From positions 1,054,001 through 1,118,000 of the forward strand of contig OY782758.1 of assembly GCA_963678215.1 (NCBI GenBank): a stretch of 64,000 bases of DNA, written 5' to 3'. Positions 18,872 through 27,746 of this stretch are shown piece by piece; position 1 is the first letter of the stretch, and every line of letters starts with the position of its first letter. The translations under genes were made by a program, and so were the position numbers. Under the pieces are notes generated by a model. It had not been told where the DNA came from, searched no databases, and worked only from the letters and a program-made list of their open reading frames with translations. Source of the stretch: Thiobius zoothamnicola (GTDB lineage Bacteria; Pseudomonadota; Gammaproteobacteria; Chromatiales; Chromatiaceae).

Positions 18872-19633
18872 ATGAAAGTCATTTTGCTAGCCGGTGGGTT
18901 TGGTACCCGATTGGCTGAATACACCAATGTCATTCCAAAGCCTATGGTGCCTGTCGGTGGGAAGCCTATTTTATGGCATATTATGCAAACCTATGCACAT
19001 TTTGATCACAAGGATTTTTATGTGGCATTGGGCTATAAGGCGGAAGTCATCAAAGAATATTTTCTAAATTATCATTCTCTCAATGCTGATTTTACTATCG
19101 ACCTTAGCAACGGTAATGTTACTCCGCATCAGGTTGATCCGGCAGACTGGAAAGTGACTTTGGTCAACACAGGTGATCATTCAATGACAGGTGGTCGGGT
19201 TAAACGCATGCAGTCTTTTATTGGTAATGAAGCATTCATGTTGACCTATGGTGATGGCGTTGCTGATATTAATTTGGATGCGCTAATGGATTTTCATCAT
19301 AGCCATGGGAAAATGGTGACTGTGTCCGCAGTGCGTCCGACTGCGCGCTTTGGCGAGTTAGAGATAGAAGGTGATCAAGTAGCTAGCTTCCAGGAAAAGC
19401 CGCAATTGCATGATGGGTGGATTAATGGGGGCTATTTTGTTATCGAGCCTGCATTCTTCGATTTAATCGCGGGCGATCACATCATGCTGGAGCGTGAACC
19501 CCTGGAGCAAGTAACACGAATGGGCGAACTGATGGCCTATCGCCATAATGGTTTTTGGCATTGTATGGACACCAAGCGCGACCATGAAGTATTGGAAGAT
19601 TTATGGCAAAAAGGAGCGCCTTGGAAAATTTAG
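18872..19633 (+). CDS. rfbF: Glucose-1-phosphate cytidylyltransferase RfbF
   Basis: A 253-residue nucleotidyltransferase that makes CDP-glucose from CTP and glucose-1-phosphate. The N-terminal LLAGGFGTRLAEYT loop binds CTP, IPKPMVPVGGKPILWHIM holds the catalytic lysine, and the TYGDGVADI motif carries the metal-binding aspartate. Length and the HHSHGKMVTVSAVRP segment agree with RfbF rather than RmlA. It starts three bases after the cupin gene stop and supplies substrate for RfbG just upstream. Confidence 0.94.
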   Translation: MKVILLAGGFGTRLAEYTNVIPKPMVPVGGKPILWHIMQTYAHFDHKDFYVALGYKAEVIKEYFLNYHSLNADFTIDLSNGNVTPHQVDPADWKVTLVNTGDHSMTGGRVKRMQSFIGNEAFMLTYGDGVADINLDALMDFHHSHGKMVTVSAVRPTARFGELEIEGDQVASFQEKPQLHDGWINGGYFVIEPAFFDLIAGDHIMLEREPLEQVTRMGELMAYRHNGFWHCMDTKRDHEVLEDLWQKGAPWKI

Positions 19634-19634
19634 T

Positions 19635-20606
19635 ATGGCTGTGCGCATATTGATCACGGGCGGGTTTGGCTATATCGGTGGACGGGTTGCAGCGCACTTG
19701 GCATATGCAGGCCATCAGATTATTCTGGGTTCGCGAAATGTTGTTGCTCCGCCAGAGTGGTTGTCACAAGCGGAAGTCGTACAAATGTTCTGGAATGACG
19801 ATGATGCCCTTAAAGAGTGCTGCATTGATGTAGATATTGTCATTCATGCAGCGGGTATGAATGCACAGGACTGCGCTGCCGATCCAGTAGCTGCGCTGGC
19901 ATTCAATGGTGTAGCAACTGCGCGATTGGCAGCCGCAGCCAGACACGCAGGAGCCTCGCGTTTCATCTACTTTTCTACTGCACATGTTTATGATAATCCT
20001 CTTGTTGGTAATATTACCGAGGATCAGTGCCCACGCAATTTACATCCTTACGCAACCTCACACCTTGCAGGGGAGCAGGCACTATTAAGTGCGACTCAAT
20101 ACGGAGGAATGCAAGGAATTGTATTACGATTATCCAATACTATTGGCGCACCTACACATAAAGATGTCAACTGCTGGATGTTGTTAGTCAATGACTTATG
20201 TAAACAAGCTGTTCAATCACATAAGTTGGTTTTGCAAACAAATGGACTACAGTATCGCGATTATATTGGCATGAGTGATGTGTGTCGCGTCACACGAGAC
20301 TTGACCGAAATTCCATCTGATTTACTGCAAGCAAATCTATTTAATGTAGGCTCAGGCGCATCACAAACTGTATTGGAAATAGCACAACTGATTCAACAGA
20401 GGTCACTTGTCATATTAGGCTTTGAACCTATATTACATAGGCTCGAAACAACCTCAGATGAATGCCACTCGAATCTTAATTTTAGCAATCATAATTTGAA
20501 TACCTTAGGTATAAAAATCCAAAACACGGAAAAAATCACTGAAATTGATAATCTATTAAAATTTTGTTTATCCGTTTTTACAGAAAATAAGCTCACTATC
20601 GAATGA
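19635..20606 (+). CDS. SDR-family NAD-dependent epimerase/reductase
   Basis: A 323-residue extended SDR with TGGFGYIGG near residue 10 for NAD binding. The second conserved region reads YATSH, so His takes the place of the usual catalytic Lys. The start at 19635 is one base after the rfbF stop; an in-frame ATG at 19548 is inside rfbF. Position after rfbF suggests that it reduces the 4-keto group of the CDP-sugar, as RfbJ/AscF-like enzymes do, giving a CDP-6-deoxyhexose. The His substitution makes the activity less certain. Confidence 0.75.
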   Translation: MAVRILITGGFGYIGGRVAAHLAYAGHQIILGSRNVVAPPEWLSQAEVVQMFWNDDDALKECCIDVDIVIHAAGMNAQDCAADPVAALAFNGVATARLAAAARHAGASRFIYFSTAHVYDNPLVGNITEDQCPRNLHPYATSHLAGEQALLSATQYGGMQGIVLRLSNTIGAPTHKDVNCWMLLVNDLCKQAVQSHKLVLQTNGLQYRDYIGMSDVCRVTRDLTEIPSDLLQANLFNVGSGASQTVLEIAQLIQQRSLVILGFEPILHRLETTSDECHSNLNFSNHNLNTLGIKIQNTEKITEIDNLLKFCLSVFTENKLTIE

Positions 20607-21493
20607 CAAATACAAATAAACCCTTAGTTTCTGTAGTTATACCCACTTATAACCATGCTCAGTATTTAGGTCGTGCATTACAATCATTACTTGATCAAAC
20701 GTACATTAATTGGGAGGCCATTGTCGTAGACAATTATTCTACTGACAATACAGATAAGATTTTATCAAGATTTAATGATTCACGCATAGCTATTTTAAAA
20801 ATTAATAATAACGGCATAATTGCAGTATCAAGAAACACAGGTATCAGGGCAGCCAACGGCGAATGGGTTGCTTTCCTGGATTCTGATGACTGGTGGACTA
20901 AGGACAAATTAGAAATATGCGTACAATACCTACATGATCAAAATGATATTATCCATCATGACCTTAAAATTATTTGCAAACAATCCCGCATATTTAAACC
21001 AAGACTAATTCATTCATGGCAAACGAAAAAACCGGTAGTAATTGATTTATTAACAAGAGGCAATGCACTTGCCACATCATCCACCATAGTAAGAAAAAAG
21101 TTACTTAGCAAGATAAATGGAATGGATGAAAATAAAAATATGGTTGCCTCAGAGGACTACAATGCGTGGTTGCGCATAGCTCAACACACTGACAAATTTA
21201 AATACGTATCAAAAACCTTAGGCTTCTATCAACTGAGTAAAAATAGTGCGTCACGTAAAAATATGTGGATATCTGCTCGTTGTGCGGTAGCAGAGTTTTT
21301 ACATTATTTAACGCCAAAACAAAAGAAAATTCTCGACGCTAGATTTAAATACCGGGAAGGCCGATTTAATTACTTATCGGGAAATTATCGAAAGGCTGAA
21401 AAAGCCTTTTATTATGCCATATTAAATGGCACCATGACCATAAAATTAAAATCAATACTGATGTTCTTAAACATAAGTATAGCCAAAAGATGA
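20603..21493 (+). CDS. Family 2 glycosyltransferase (GT-A)
   Basis: A 296-residue inverting glycosyltransferase. The N-terminus VSVVIPTYNHAQYLGRAL is the GT2 signature, and the metal-binding motif is in AFLDSDDWW at about residue 95. A C-terminal amphipathic region probably anchors it to the inner membrane. It overlaps the SDR gene and the polymerase gene by ATGA at both ends. It likely adds a sugar, perhaps the CDP-linked one made by the preceding genes, to the repeat unit; donor not determinable. Confidence 0.88.
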   Translation: MTNTNKPLVSVVIPTYNHAQYLGRALQSLLDQTYINWEAIVVDNYSTDNTDKILSRFNDSRIAILKINNNGIIAVSRNTGIRAANGEWVAFLDSDDWWTKDKLEICVQYLHDQNDIIHHDLKIICKQSRIFKPRLIHSWQTKKPVVIDLLTRGNALATSSTIVRKKLLSKINGMDENKNMVASEDYNAWLRIAQHTDKFKYVSKTLGFYQLSKNSASRKNMWISARCAVAEFLHYLTPKQKKILDARFKYREGRFNYLSGNYRKAEKAFYYAILNGTMTIKLKSILMFLNISIAKR

Positions 21494-22713
21494 GTTATAG
21501 AATTGCAGTTGCTATTACTTGTGGTTTACTATTTTTCATAATGGGCAAATTTGGCCTTGCTGAACATCTTGGAGTAAAAAGATTTTTACAATTTGCATTT
21601 TTCATCTTACTTGCACCGTATTCGCTTGTTGCTTTATACAAAAAGCCAAACACAATATTAAATATTTATGTGCTTTTTTTACTGGTAATGTTTATAACAG
21701 AAATGCTTCATAATACATTTATAAACAAGTTAATCCTCATTATATTTTCACTATCTGCAGTTATCGCAATAGCCACATCAAAATCAAGTTTTCTATACAC
21801 GGGAAAAACCATAGTCAAATTAGCCTACTACTTCTCACTTCTTGCCTGTTTACATTTCATTATATTATTATTATTTCCAGAAGTAGAAAAATATGGCTTA
21901 ATAATGATGACTGAGCAAGGATTGGAGAGAAAAGATTTTCATATTTTATCCTTACTTGGTTTTGTCACTGGAGAGCAACATTCATTTTGGGGCCTTAATT
22001 TTACAAGAATTAGAAGTTTTGCTTCAGAGCCATCACTATTGTTGCTATTCTTTTATTTCCCAATGTGTTTGTCTATAGTTCTTTCTAAAAAGCTTTTTAA
22101 CAAGGAAACAGTAACTATAGGAGTAGCATGCCTCCTATCATTTTCTGGCTCTTTGTATATGGCATTTGTGCTATCTGCGGCGTTCTTCTTGATAATAAAA
22201 ATACTTGTTAGAAAAAAACAGGAAAAAAGTCTGGTTTCTGGATTTATTATTGCGTCAATACTTTTCATTATATTCTTCTCATTAAATAATGATGCGGTTA
22301 ATATCTTTAACTCACCAAGTGAGATAAATAGTGCTTTCGACAAAAATCGTTCATTTACTACGCGAAGTAATGGTATAGCAAACTCTTTAAATATTGCATT
22401 AGCATCTCCTCTTGGCGCTACACAAGGATCAAATTTACCGGGACCCATTGTTCTAAACACAGTTGTATCTGCAGGGTGGATTGGTGCTGCATTTATAATT
22501 ATAATTATTTATAGAATATTAAAGGCAACGAATTTCTTCATTGTCAATAACAATTATAACTTTGCATCAAGATTCGGTGGATCATTACTTTTAGGTGGTC
22601 TATTTGTAGTTTCTACTTTTTCAGACTATGGAATGACTGGTTATGCCGGAATAGTTATATTGCTTATCCTTTATAAGGTTTTAACAGCAGAAAATAAAAT
22701 AAAGTCTATGTAA
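21490..22713 (+). CDS. Wzy-like O-antigen polymerase, integral membrane
   Basis: A 407-residue protein made almost entirely of hydrophobic segments; I count roughly ten to twelve. A larger loop near residues 135-175 (TEQGLERKDFH to RIRSFASEPS) and a second near residues 270-310 match the two periplasmic loops of Wzy/Wzx-dependent polymerases and O-antigen ligases. The RSFASEP motif resembles the RxxGxF-type loop of O-antigen ligase-domain proteins. It should polymerise lipid-linked repeat units in the periplasm. The decayed IS3 element lies 58 bp downstream. Confidence 0.75.
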   Translation: MSYRIAVAITCGLLFFIMGKFGLAEHLGVKRFLQFAFFILLAPYSLVALYKKPNTILNIYVLFLLVMFITEMLHNTFINKLILIIFSLSAVIAIATSKSSFLYTGKTIVKLAYYFSLLACLHFIILLLFPEVEKYGLIMMTEQGLERKDFHILSLLGFVTGEQHSFWGLNFTRIRSFASEPSLLLLFFYFPMCLSIVLSKKLFNKETVTIGVACLLSFSGSLYMAFVLSAAFFLIIKILVRKKQEKSLVSGFIIASILFIIFFSLNNDAVNIFNSPSEINSAFDKNRSFTTRSNGIANSLNIALASPLGATQGSNLPGPIVLNTVVSAGWIGAAFIIIIIYRILKATNFFIVNNNYNFASRFGGSLLLGGLFVVSTFSDYGMTGYAGIVILLILYKVLTAENKIKSM

Positions 22714-22843
22714 ACAAAAATATTATTTTGAATTTAGTGATTGAGAATTTTTACAACTCCAATGCCTCCTCTGTCAGGCTAGTTGCCATTCCCATGTTAT
22801 GGGATTCTAATAACATGATGAGAGGGCAAGAGAGCGTAAGCAA

Positions 22844-23341
22844 GTGGGTTATCCAAATGAACGAAAAGAAGCGGTATTGAAAAAAATGTTGCCGCCAAAC
22901 AATCAAACGGTCAAAGCCATTGCCAAGGCAGAAGGCATTTCAGAAGCGACCTTGTATAACTGGCGTAAAGCGGCGCGTGAATCAGGTCGCCTGATGCCAG
23001 ATGGTGACAGCACCACGCCCAACGGTTGGTGTTCAGCCGACAAGTTTGCCGCCGTGGTGGAGACAGCAGCACTCAATGAGGCGGCACTCTCCGAATACTG
23101 CCGCCAACGTGGCTTGTATCCTGAACAAATCAGCCAATGGCGTGAAGCTTGTGAACAAGCCAATGATTGGCACAGGCAACAGCACCAACAACTCAAGGCT
23201 GCCCGGCAAGCTGACCAAAAACGTCTTCAGGCATTGGAACGTGAATTGACCAAGAAAGAAAAGGCTTTAGCCGAAACGGCGGCTTTATTGGTGCTGTCAA
23301 AAAAAGCCGAGGCGATATGGGGCAACGGAGAGGCCGTATGA
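22844..23341 (+). CDS. IS3-family transposase OrfA
   Basis: A 165-residue protein with two helix-turn-helix-like segments. The first is VKAIAKAEGISEATLYNWRKAA and the second surrounds LSEYCRQRGLYPEQISQWR. A charged coiled coil follows (about residues 105-150). These features fit the DNA-binding OrfA of IS3 elements. The start is a GTG at 22844. It ends in an ATGA overlap with orfB rather than a visible slippery frameshift site. It is intact, but its partner is not. Confidence 0.8.
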   Translation: MGYPNERKEAVLKKMLPPNNQTVKAIAKAEGISEATLYNWRKAARESGRLMPDGDSTTPNGWCSADKFAAVVETAALNEAALSEYCRQRGLYPEQISQWREACEQANDWHRQQHQQLKAARQADQKRLQALERELTKKEKALAETAALLVLSKKAEAIWGNGEAV

Positions 23342-24247
23342 CCAGCATCCCAGGTCGCCGAGAAACCGTTAAGCTGGTCGAGTCTGCCATGGTATCCGGT
23401 GCCACCCAGGCCAAGGCCTGTGAAGTATTAGACCTGAGTACGCGTACCTACCAGCATTGGACGTGCCAAGGGGGTGTGGAAGCAGACCAGCGCCCGGAAG
23501 CTCAGCGATCTGCCCCGGCCAACAAGCTCAGTGAAGCGGAACGGGCACACATTCTGGAGGTGTGCAATGGCACGGAATATGCCAGTATGCCGCCGTCCCA
23601 GATTGTGCCTGCGCTGGCAGACAAGGGAGAATATATCGCCTCAGAATCGACTTTTTATCGTGTCTTGCGTGAAGCGAGCCAACTCCATCATCGGGGTAAG
23701 ACGCAAATGCCGAAGCCCCGAACCAAACCGGAAGCCTATCAAGCCGATGCACCCAACCAAGTCTGGAGTTGGGACATCACCTACCTGGCAAGCACGGTGC
23801 TGGGTCAATGCTTTCGGCTGTACTTGGTGATGGATATCTACAGCCGCAAGATCGTGGGCTGGGAAGTGTATGAAAGCGAATCGGCTGAACAAGCGGCCAC
23901 ACGGGTTAAAAAAGCCTGTTCCGTACCTTGAAATACACACTGGCTTATCCAGCTAAACCATTCGATAATCTGGAGGAAGCACGCACCTGGGTACAACACT
24001 TCGTGGAATGGTACAACAGTACGCATCGGCATAGTGGGCTGAAATTTGTCACGCCCAACGAGTGCCATGAAGGCCAGGACAACACCGTCCTGGCAAACCG
24101 GAAGGCGGTTTATGAAGCGGCGAAAAGGCGCATCCAGAGCGGTGGGGCGGTGCGACACGGGACTGGCATCCTATCGGTAGCGTGTGGCTTAACCCCGATA
24201 AACGGGATGAAGCAAACGACCCGCTAGTTTTACAGATTGCAGCTTAG
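23338..24247 (+). pseudogene. IS3-family transposase OrfB, broken
   Basis: The N-terminal part (to about 23915) includes an HTH segment and the rve start PNQVWSWDITYL with the first catalytic Asp. At about 23916 the text jumps to LFRTLKYT in another frame, so the stretch that normally carries the second catalytic Asp (the HSDNG region) is missing. A one-base loss near 24130 shifts the frame again; after it the typical HPERWGG and IGSVWLNP ending can be read to a stop at 24247. At least two independent lesions show that it is dead. Confidence 0.85.
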
Positions 24248-24278
24248 GTTTTACGACAACTACCTTGACAAACATCGA

Positions 24279-25121
24279 ATGAAAGCTCCTCTTAAAATTA
24301 ATTCATCATCTTGGCCAAGTCTTTTTTCCAAAATTTTACCGTCTTGTCATGACCCTAGGATTCTATTAAACACTAGAATTAATGAAGCTATTTTCTCGAC
24401 TGTGGTTTCTACTATAAAAATTGGAAAAACGTTTAAATCAACAAAACCCAATCGATTTCCACTAACTATAAAAGAATTATCCAGACTTTATGCTAAGCAG
24501 CGACCGACTATATTAGATATAGGAGCTTCTGATGGGTCAACTTCCCTAGATATTATTAAGACAATAAAGCCATATCGCTATTACTTAACAGACTACAACC
24601 TCACCATACATTACTATCAATATCCAGATTGGACACTATTCTATTCAAACAAAAAAGAACCGATCATGGCTGCTAACAACTTCTTTGTTATTTATAACAG
24701 CCCTTCAGGATTATCGAGAAATTTTTTGTATACATTCTTCGAGAAATATAAAAATATGCCGCATTCTGCGAGAACTATAAAACTATTAAAACCACCCGTT
24801 CTTTCAATTCTCTCGAAAAATATTACGGCAGAAGAGTATAATATTTTAAACCCCTGGACTAAAGAGAAAGCTGATTTGGTTGTGTGTGCAAATCTTTTAA
24901 ATAAAGAATACTTTTCGGATATTGAAATTGCAATGGCATTAAATAATATAAAAAGATCTTTATCGGATACTGGATATTTTGCCCTAATTGAAAACCGCCC
25001 AACTGAGCAATCTTCTGTTTTTAGTTTTAAACATAAAAGATTAGAAAGAATTATTAGGATAGGGCATGGATCAGATATTGAGGGTTTTGCAAAAAAAATC
25101 CTAGCCAAAAATGAATTTTGA
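24279..25121 (+). CDS. Methyltransferase-like protein of unknown substrate
   Basis: A 280-residue protein. A SAM-binding motif I, ILDIGASDGSTSLDII, lies near residue 80, and a KADLVVCANLL strand near residue 205 fits the post-motif region of class I methyltransferases. I did not recognise a specific family. The start at 24279 was chosen because the earlier in-frame ATG at 24237 lies inside the insertion sequence. If the IS replaced native sequence, the gene may have lost its own leader or first codons. Strongly AT-rich. Confidence 0.65.
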   Translation: MKAPLKINSSSWPSLFSKILPSCHDPRILLNTRINEAIFSTVVSTIKIGKTFKSTKPNRFPLTIKELSRLYAKQRPTILDIGASDGSTSLDIIKTIKPYRYYLTDYNLTIHYYQYPDWTLFYSNKKEPIMAANNFFVIYNSPSGLSRNFLYTFFEKYKNMPHSARTIKLLKPPVLSILSKNITAEEYNILNPWTKEKADLVVCANLLNKEYFSDIEIAMALNNIKRSLSDTGYFALIENRPTEQSSVFSFKHKRLERIIRIGHGSDIEGFAKKILAKNEF

Positions 25122-26289
25122 AAAGCATCATCTCTCAGATGTTAAGGATATGAAGAAGAAAGTGCTAATTGTTGGCGCATTCCCTCCTCCAGAACGTAGG
25201 GTTTTTGGTGGCGTGGCAAGTGCTTGCAAAGGCCTAATAGAATCATCATTTTCCACTCAATTTGGACTAATTCTTATTGATAGCTCGCAAATTAGCAATC
25301 CAGCACCTAATTTGCTAATAAGATTAATTTTAGCGATACAACGTTTCACGAAATACTATACCTCCTTAATAAAAGAAAAACCAGACTGCATACTAATTTT
25401 TACATCAAGTGGTGCAGGTTTATTAGAGAAGGGTTTAATGTCTCATATAGCAAGGTTTCATAAAACCCCTGTTTTACTTTTTCCAAGAGGTGGCAATGTA
25501 CTCAAAAACTATGACAGTTCATTCACTTCTCGTTTGAATGCAAGATTCGCATTCAGAACACCAAATAAAATACTCTGTCAAGGTAAGCAATGGCAAGATT
25601 TTATGCTAACTAAATTAGAGAGGTCTATATCTGACTTACCAGTAATACCAAATTGGACTGCTCATAATGAATTAATAAAAATAGGAGAGGAGAGAAGCCT
25701 AAAAAATGAAGAGAAGCCAACAGAAATACTTTTTGTTGGATGGATAGAAAAAGAAAAAGGTGTAATAGATTTATTAGAGGCTCATGCATATTTATGTAAC
25801 TACTTTAACATAAAACTTGAATTCGTTGGTGATGGGAGTTATCTAGATATAGCTAAAAAATTTGCTCTAGAAAAAAAAATACAAGAGACTGTAAATTTTC
25901 GAGGCTGGTTACAAGGTGATAGACTATTAAATGCATATAAAACTGCTGACATATTTATTTTACCCTCTTGGTTAGAAGGACTACCAAATTCAATGATTGA
26001 AGCAATGGCAGCCAAATTACCAGTTATTGCAACATCCGTTGGCAATATACCAAGTGTTATTGATAATGGCGTCAACGGAATACTGATTCCAGAAAAATCC
26101 CCTGATAAGCTTAGGTTAGCAATAGAATCTCTCTTGCTTAATTTTGATCTGAAGGTTCGCCTTTCTAAAAAAGGACATGAAGATGCAAAAAACAAATTTA
26201 GCATCGAATACTCATTACCTAAACTAACCAATGCAATAAATCAGGCCATACAAAACAAGCCCCATGAGAAATCAAAAAACTTACCTTAA
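25111..26289 (+). CDS. Family 4 glycosyltransferase (GT-B)
   Basis: A 392-residue GT4 enzyme. The acceptor domain starts with KVLIVGAFPPPERRVFGGVA, the donor domain with ILFVGWIEKEKGVIDLLEA, and the motif around GLPNSMIEAMAAKLPVIAT carries the conserved acidic residues. The start could also be the ATG at 25150, which matches the usual family N-terminus better. The listed start overlaps the previous gene by 11 bp. It should act on the lipid-linked glycan at the inner membrane; sugar specificity unknown. Confidence 0.87.
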   Translation: MNFEKHHLSDVKDMKKKVLIVGAFPPPERRVFGGVASACKGLIESSFSTQFGLILIDSSQISNPAPNLLIRLILAIQRFTKYYTSLIKEKPDCILIFTSSGAGLLEKGLMSHIARFHKTPVLLFPRGGNVLKNYDSSFTSRLNARFAFRTPNKILCQGKQWQDFMLTKLERSISDLPVIPNWTAHNELIKIGEERSLKNEEKPTEILFVGWIEKEKGVIDLLEAHAYLCNYFNIKLEFVGDGSYLDIAKKFALEKKIQETVNFRGWLQGDRLLNAYKTADIFILPSWLEGLPNSMIEAMAAKLPVIATSVGNIPSVIDNGVNGILIPEKSPDKLRLAIESLLLNFDLKVRLSKKGHEDAKNKFSIEYSLPKLTNAINQAIQNKPHEKSKNLP

Positions 26290-26310
26290 ACAATCAAATT
26301 TTAAAATCTC

Positions 26311-27690
26311 ATGCCAAATAGCATTTCCGAAAGAATCTACTATAAACTACCCCTTTTTATGCAAAATAGCATTTTCAGTATTTACTGTTTAAGTGAATCA
26401 AAAAAAAGATATAACTATTTCTTTTACAGTCGCTTTCAGGAATTAAAAGATAGCGAATGGTGGTCGAAAAAAGAAATAGAGAACTATAAAAATATAAACT
26501 TCGCTAAAATTGTTAAACATGCATATGAAACGGTACCATTTTACAAAGATTTTTATGACAAGCATGGTGTAAATATCAAGCAGATACAACTAATTTCTGA
26601 TTTAAAAAATATTCCCATATTAACTAAAAAAGTAGTCCGGGAAAATCAACTGTCATTAATTTCAAATAAATATAAAAAAAAACAATTACATAGAGGGCTT
26701 ACTAGTGGAACGAGCGGCACCCCTTTATGTATATATAAAACTTCAGAAGCACTGGCTTTTCAGTGGGCAATTTGGTGGCGTCATAAATCAAGGTTTGGAT
26801 TGAAGTTAAAAGACCGGCAACTGATGTTCGGGGCTAGAGTTCCAATTGATCAAACACACGTATCATCACCCTATTGGCGTAATGATTATTTTAATAATCG
26901 AGTTTACCTAAGTACTTATCACATATCCAAAAATACTGTAGGCGACATTGTTAGCTACCTTAATAATACAGATTTTAAATTTTATACAGGGTATCCATCA
27001 GCTATATATAATCTTGCTTTTTTGATTAAAAATTTAGAAATAGACCTACAAAGAAAACCAGAATACATTGTATGTGGCTCTGATGCATTATTACCAAAAC
27101 ATGAAAGATTAATACATGAAGTCTTTGATGCGCCAGTAACTGAACAATATGGCATGGCTGAATTCTCAGGCAATATGTCCAAATGCGAGCATGGTCTTTT
27201 TCATGAAGACTTTGAGTGTGGACATATTGAAACACAATCAATGGATGATTCAAATACTGAAAAACTATTATTAACCGGATGGGGGAACTATGCGATGCCT
27301 TTTATACGATATGATGTAGGTGACTACGCAAAAAGATCGAATAAACCCTGTAAATGTGGTCGAGAATCCAGTCACTTCACTAGTCTTGATGGCAGGCTCG
27401 AAGATTACATAATAACGCCTGATGGTCGAAAAATAATTGGCATGAATCAGGTTTTTGAATATGCTAAACATGCCAAGGAAATACAATTATATCAAAAATC
27501 TATAAATGAAGTTGAATTCAAAATTATTCCTGGAAGAGATTTTAATCATTCCGACCAACAGGCTCTTATGCGTGAATTTAAACGACGAGCTGGATCCGAT
27601 ATGAAAATTCAATTTAGTTTAGTAGATAAACTAATATATTCAAATACAGGGAAACTTAAGGCCGTTATTTCAAATATAAATTATTCATAG
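26311..27690 (+). CDS. CapK/PaaK-like adenylate-forming enzyme
   Basis: A 459-residue member of the phenylacetate-CoA ligase-like branch of the ANL superfamily. The ATP loop is LTSGTSGTPL near residue 130, a Y-G-motif is in EQYGMAEFSG, and RYDVGDYA and GRLEDYI provide the ribose-binding and hinge aspartates. A CEHG, then CKCGRES cysteine set suggests a zinc site. Relatives occur in many capsule and O-antigen loci (CapK), where the substrate is usually not known. It may activate an acyl group to decorate a sugar; inferred. Confidence 0.82.
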   Translation: MPNSISERIYYKLPLFMQNSIFSIYCLSESKKRYNYFFYSRFQELKDSEWWSKKEIENYKNINFAKIVKHAYETVPFYKDFYDKHGVNIKQIQLISDLKNIPILTKKVVRENQLSLISNKYKKKQLHRGLTSGTSGTPLCIYKTSEALAFQWAIWWRHKSRFGLKLKDRQLMFGARVPIDQTHVSSPYWRNDYFNNRVYLSTYHISKNTVGDIVSYLNNTDFKFYTGYPSAIYNLAFLIKNLEIDLQRKPEYIVCGSDALLPKHERLIHEVFDAPVTEQYGMAEFSGNMSKCEHGLFHEDFECGHIETQSMDDSNTEKLLLTGWGNYAMPFIRYDVGDYAKRSNKPCKCGRESSHFTSLDGRLEDYIITPDGRKIIGMNQVFEYAKHAKEIQLYQKSINEVEFKIIPGRDFNHSDQQALMREFKRRAGSDMKIQFSLVDKLIYSNTGKLKAVISNINYS

Positions 27691-27746
27691 CAGCCTGAAT
27701 TCAGGCATGAAAATATTGCCTTATCAAAATTTCAGGGATCTATCGC

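Larger units (their letters stand above)
22772..24270 (+). mobile_element. Degenerate IS3-family insertion sequence
   Basis: An element of about 1.5 kb with imperfect terminal inverted repeats. The left end reads TGTCAGGCTAGTTGCC and the right end, reversed, reads TGTCAAGGTAGTTGTC. It has an orfA and an orfB that overlap by ATGA; orfB is broken by an internal deletion and a one-base loss. No target-site duplication is visible next to either end. It sits between the polymerase and a methyltransferase-like gene and is probably an old, immobile insertion. Confidence 0.82.
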
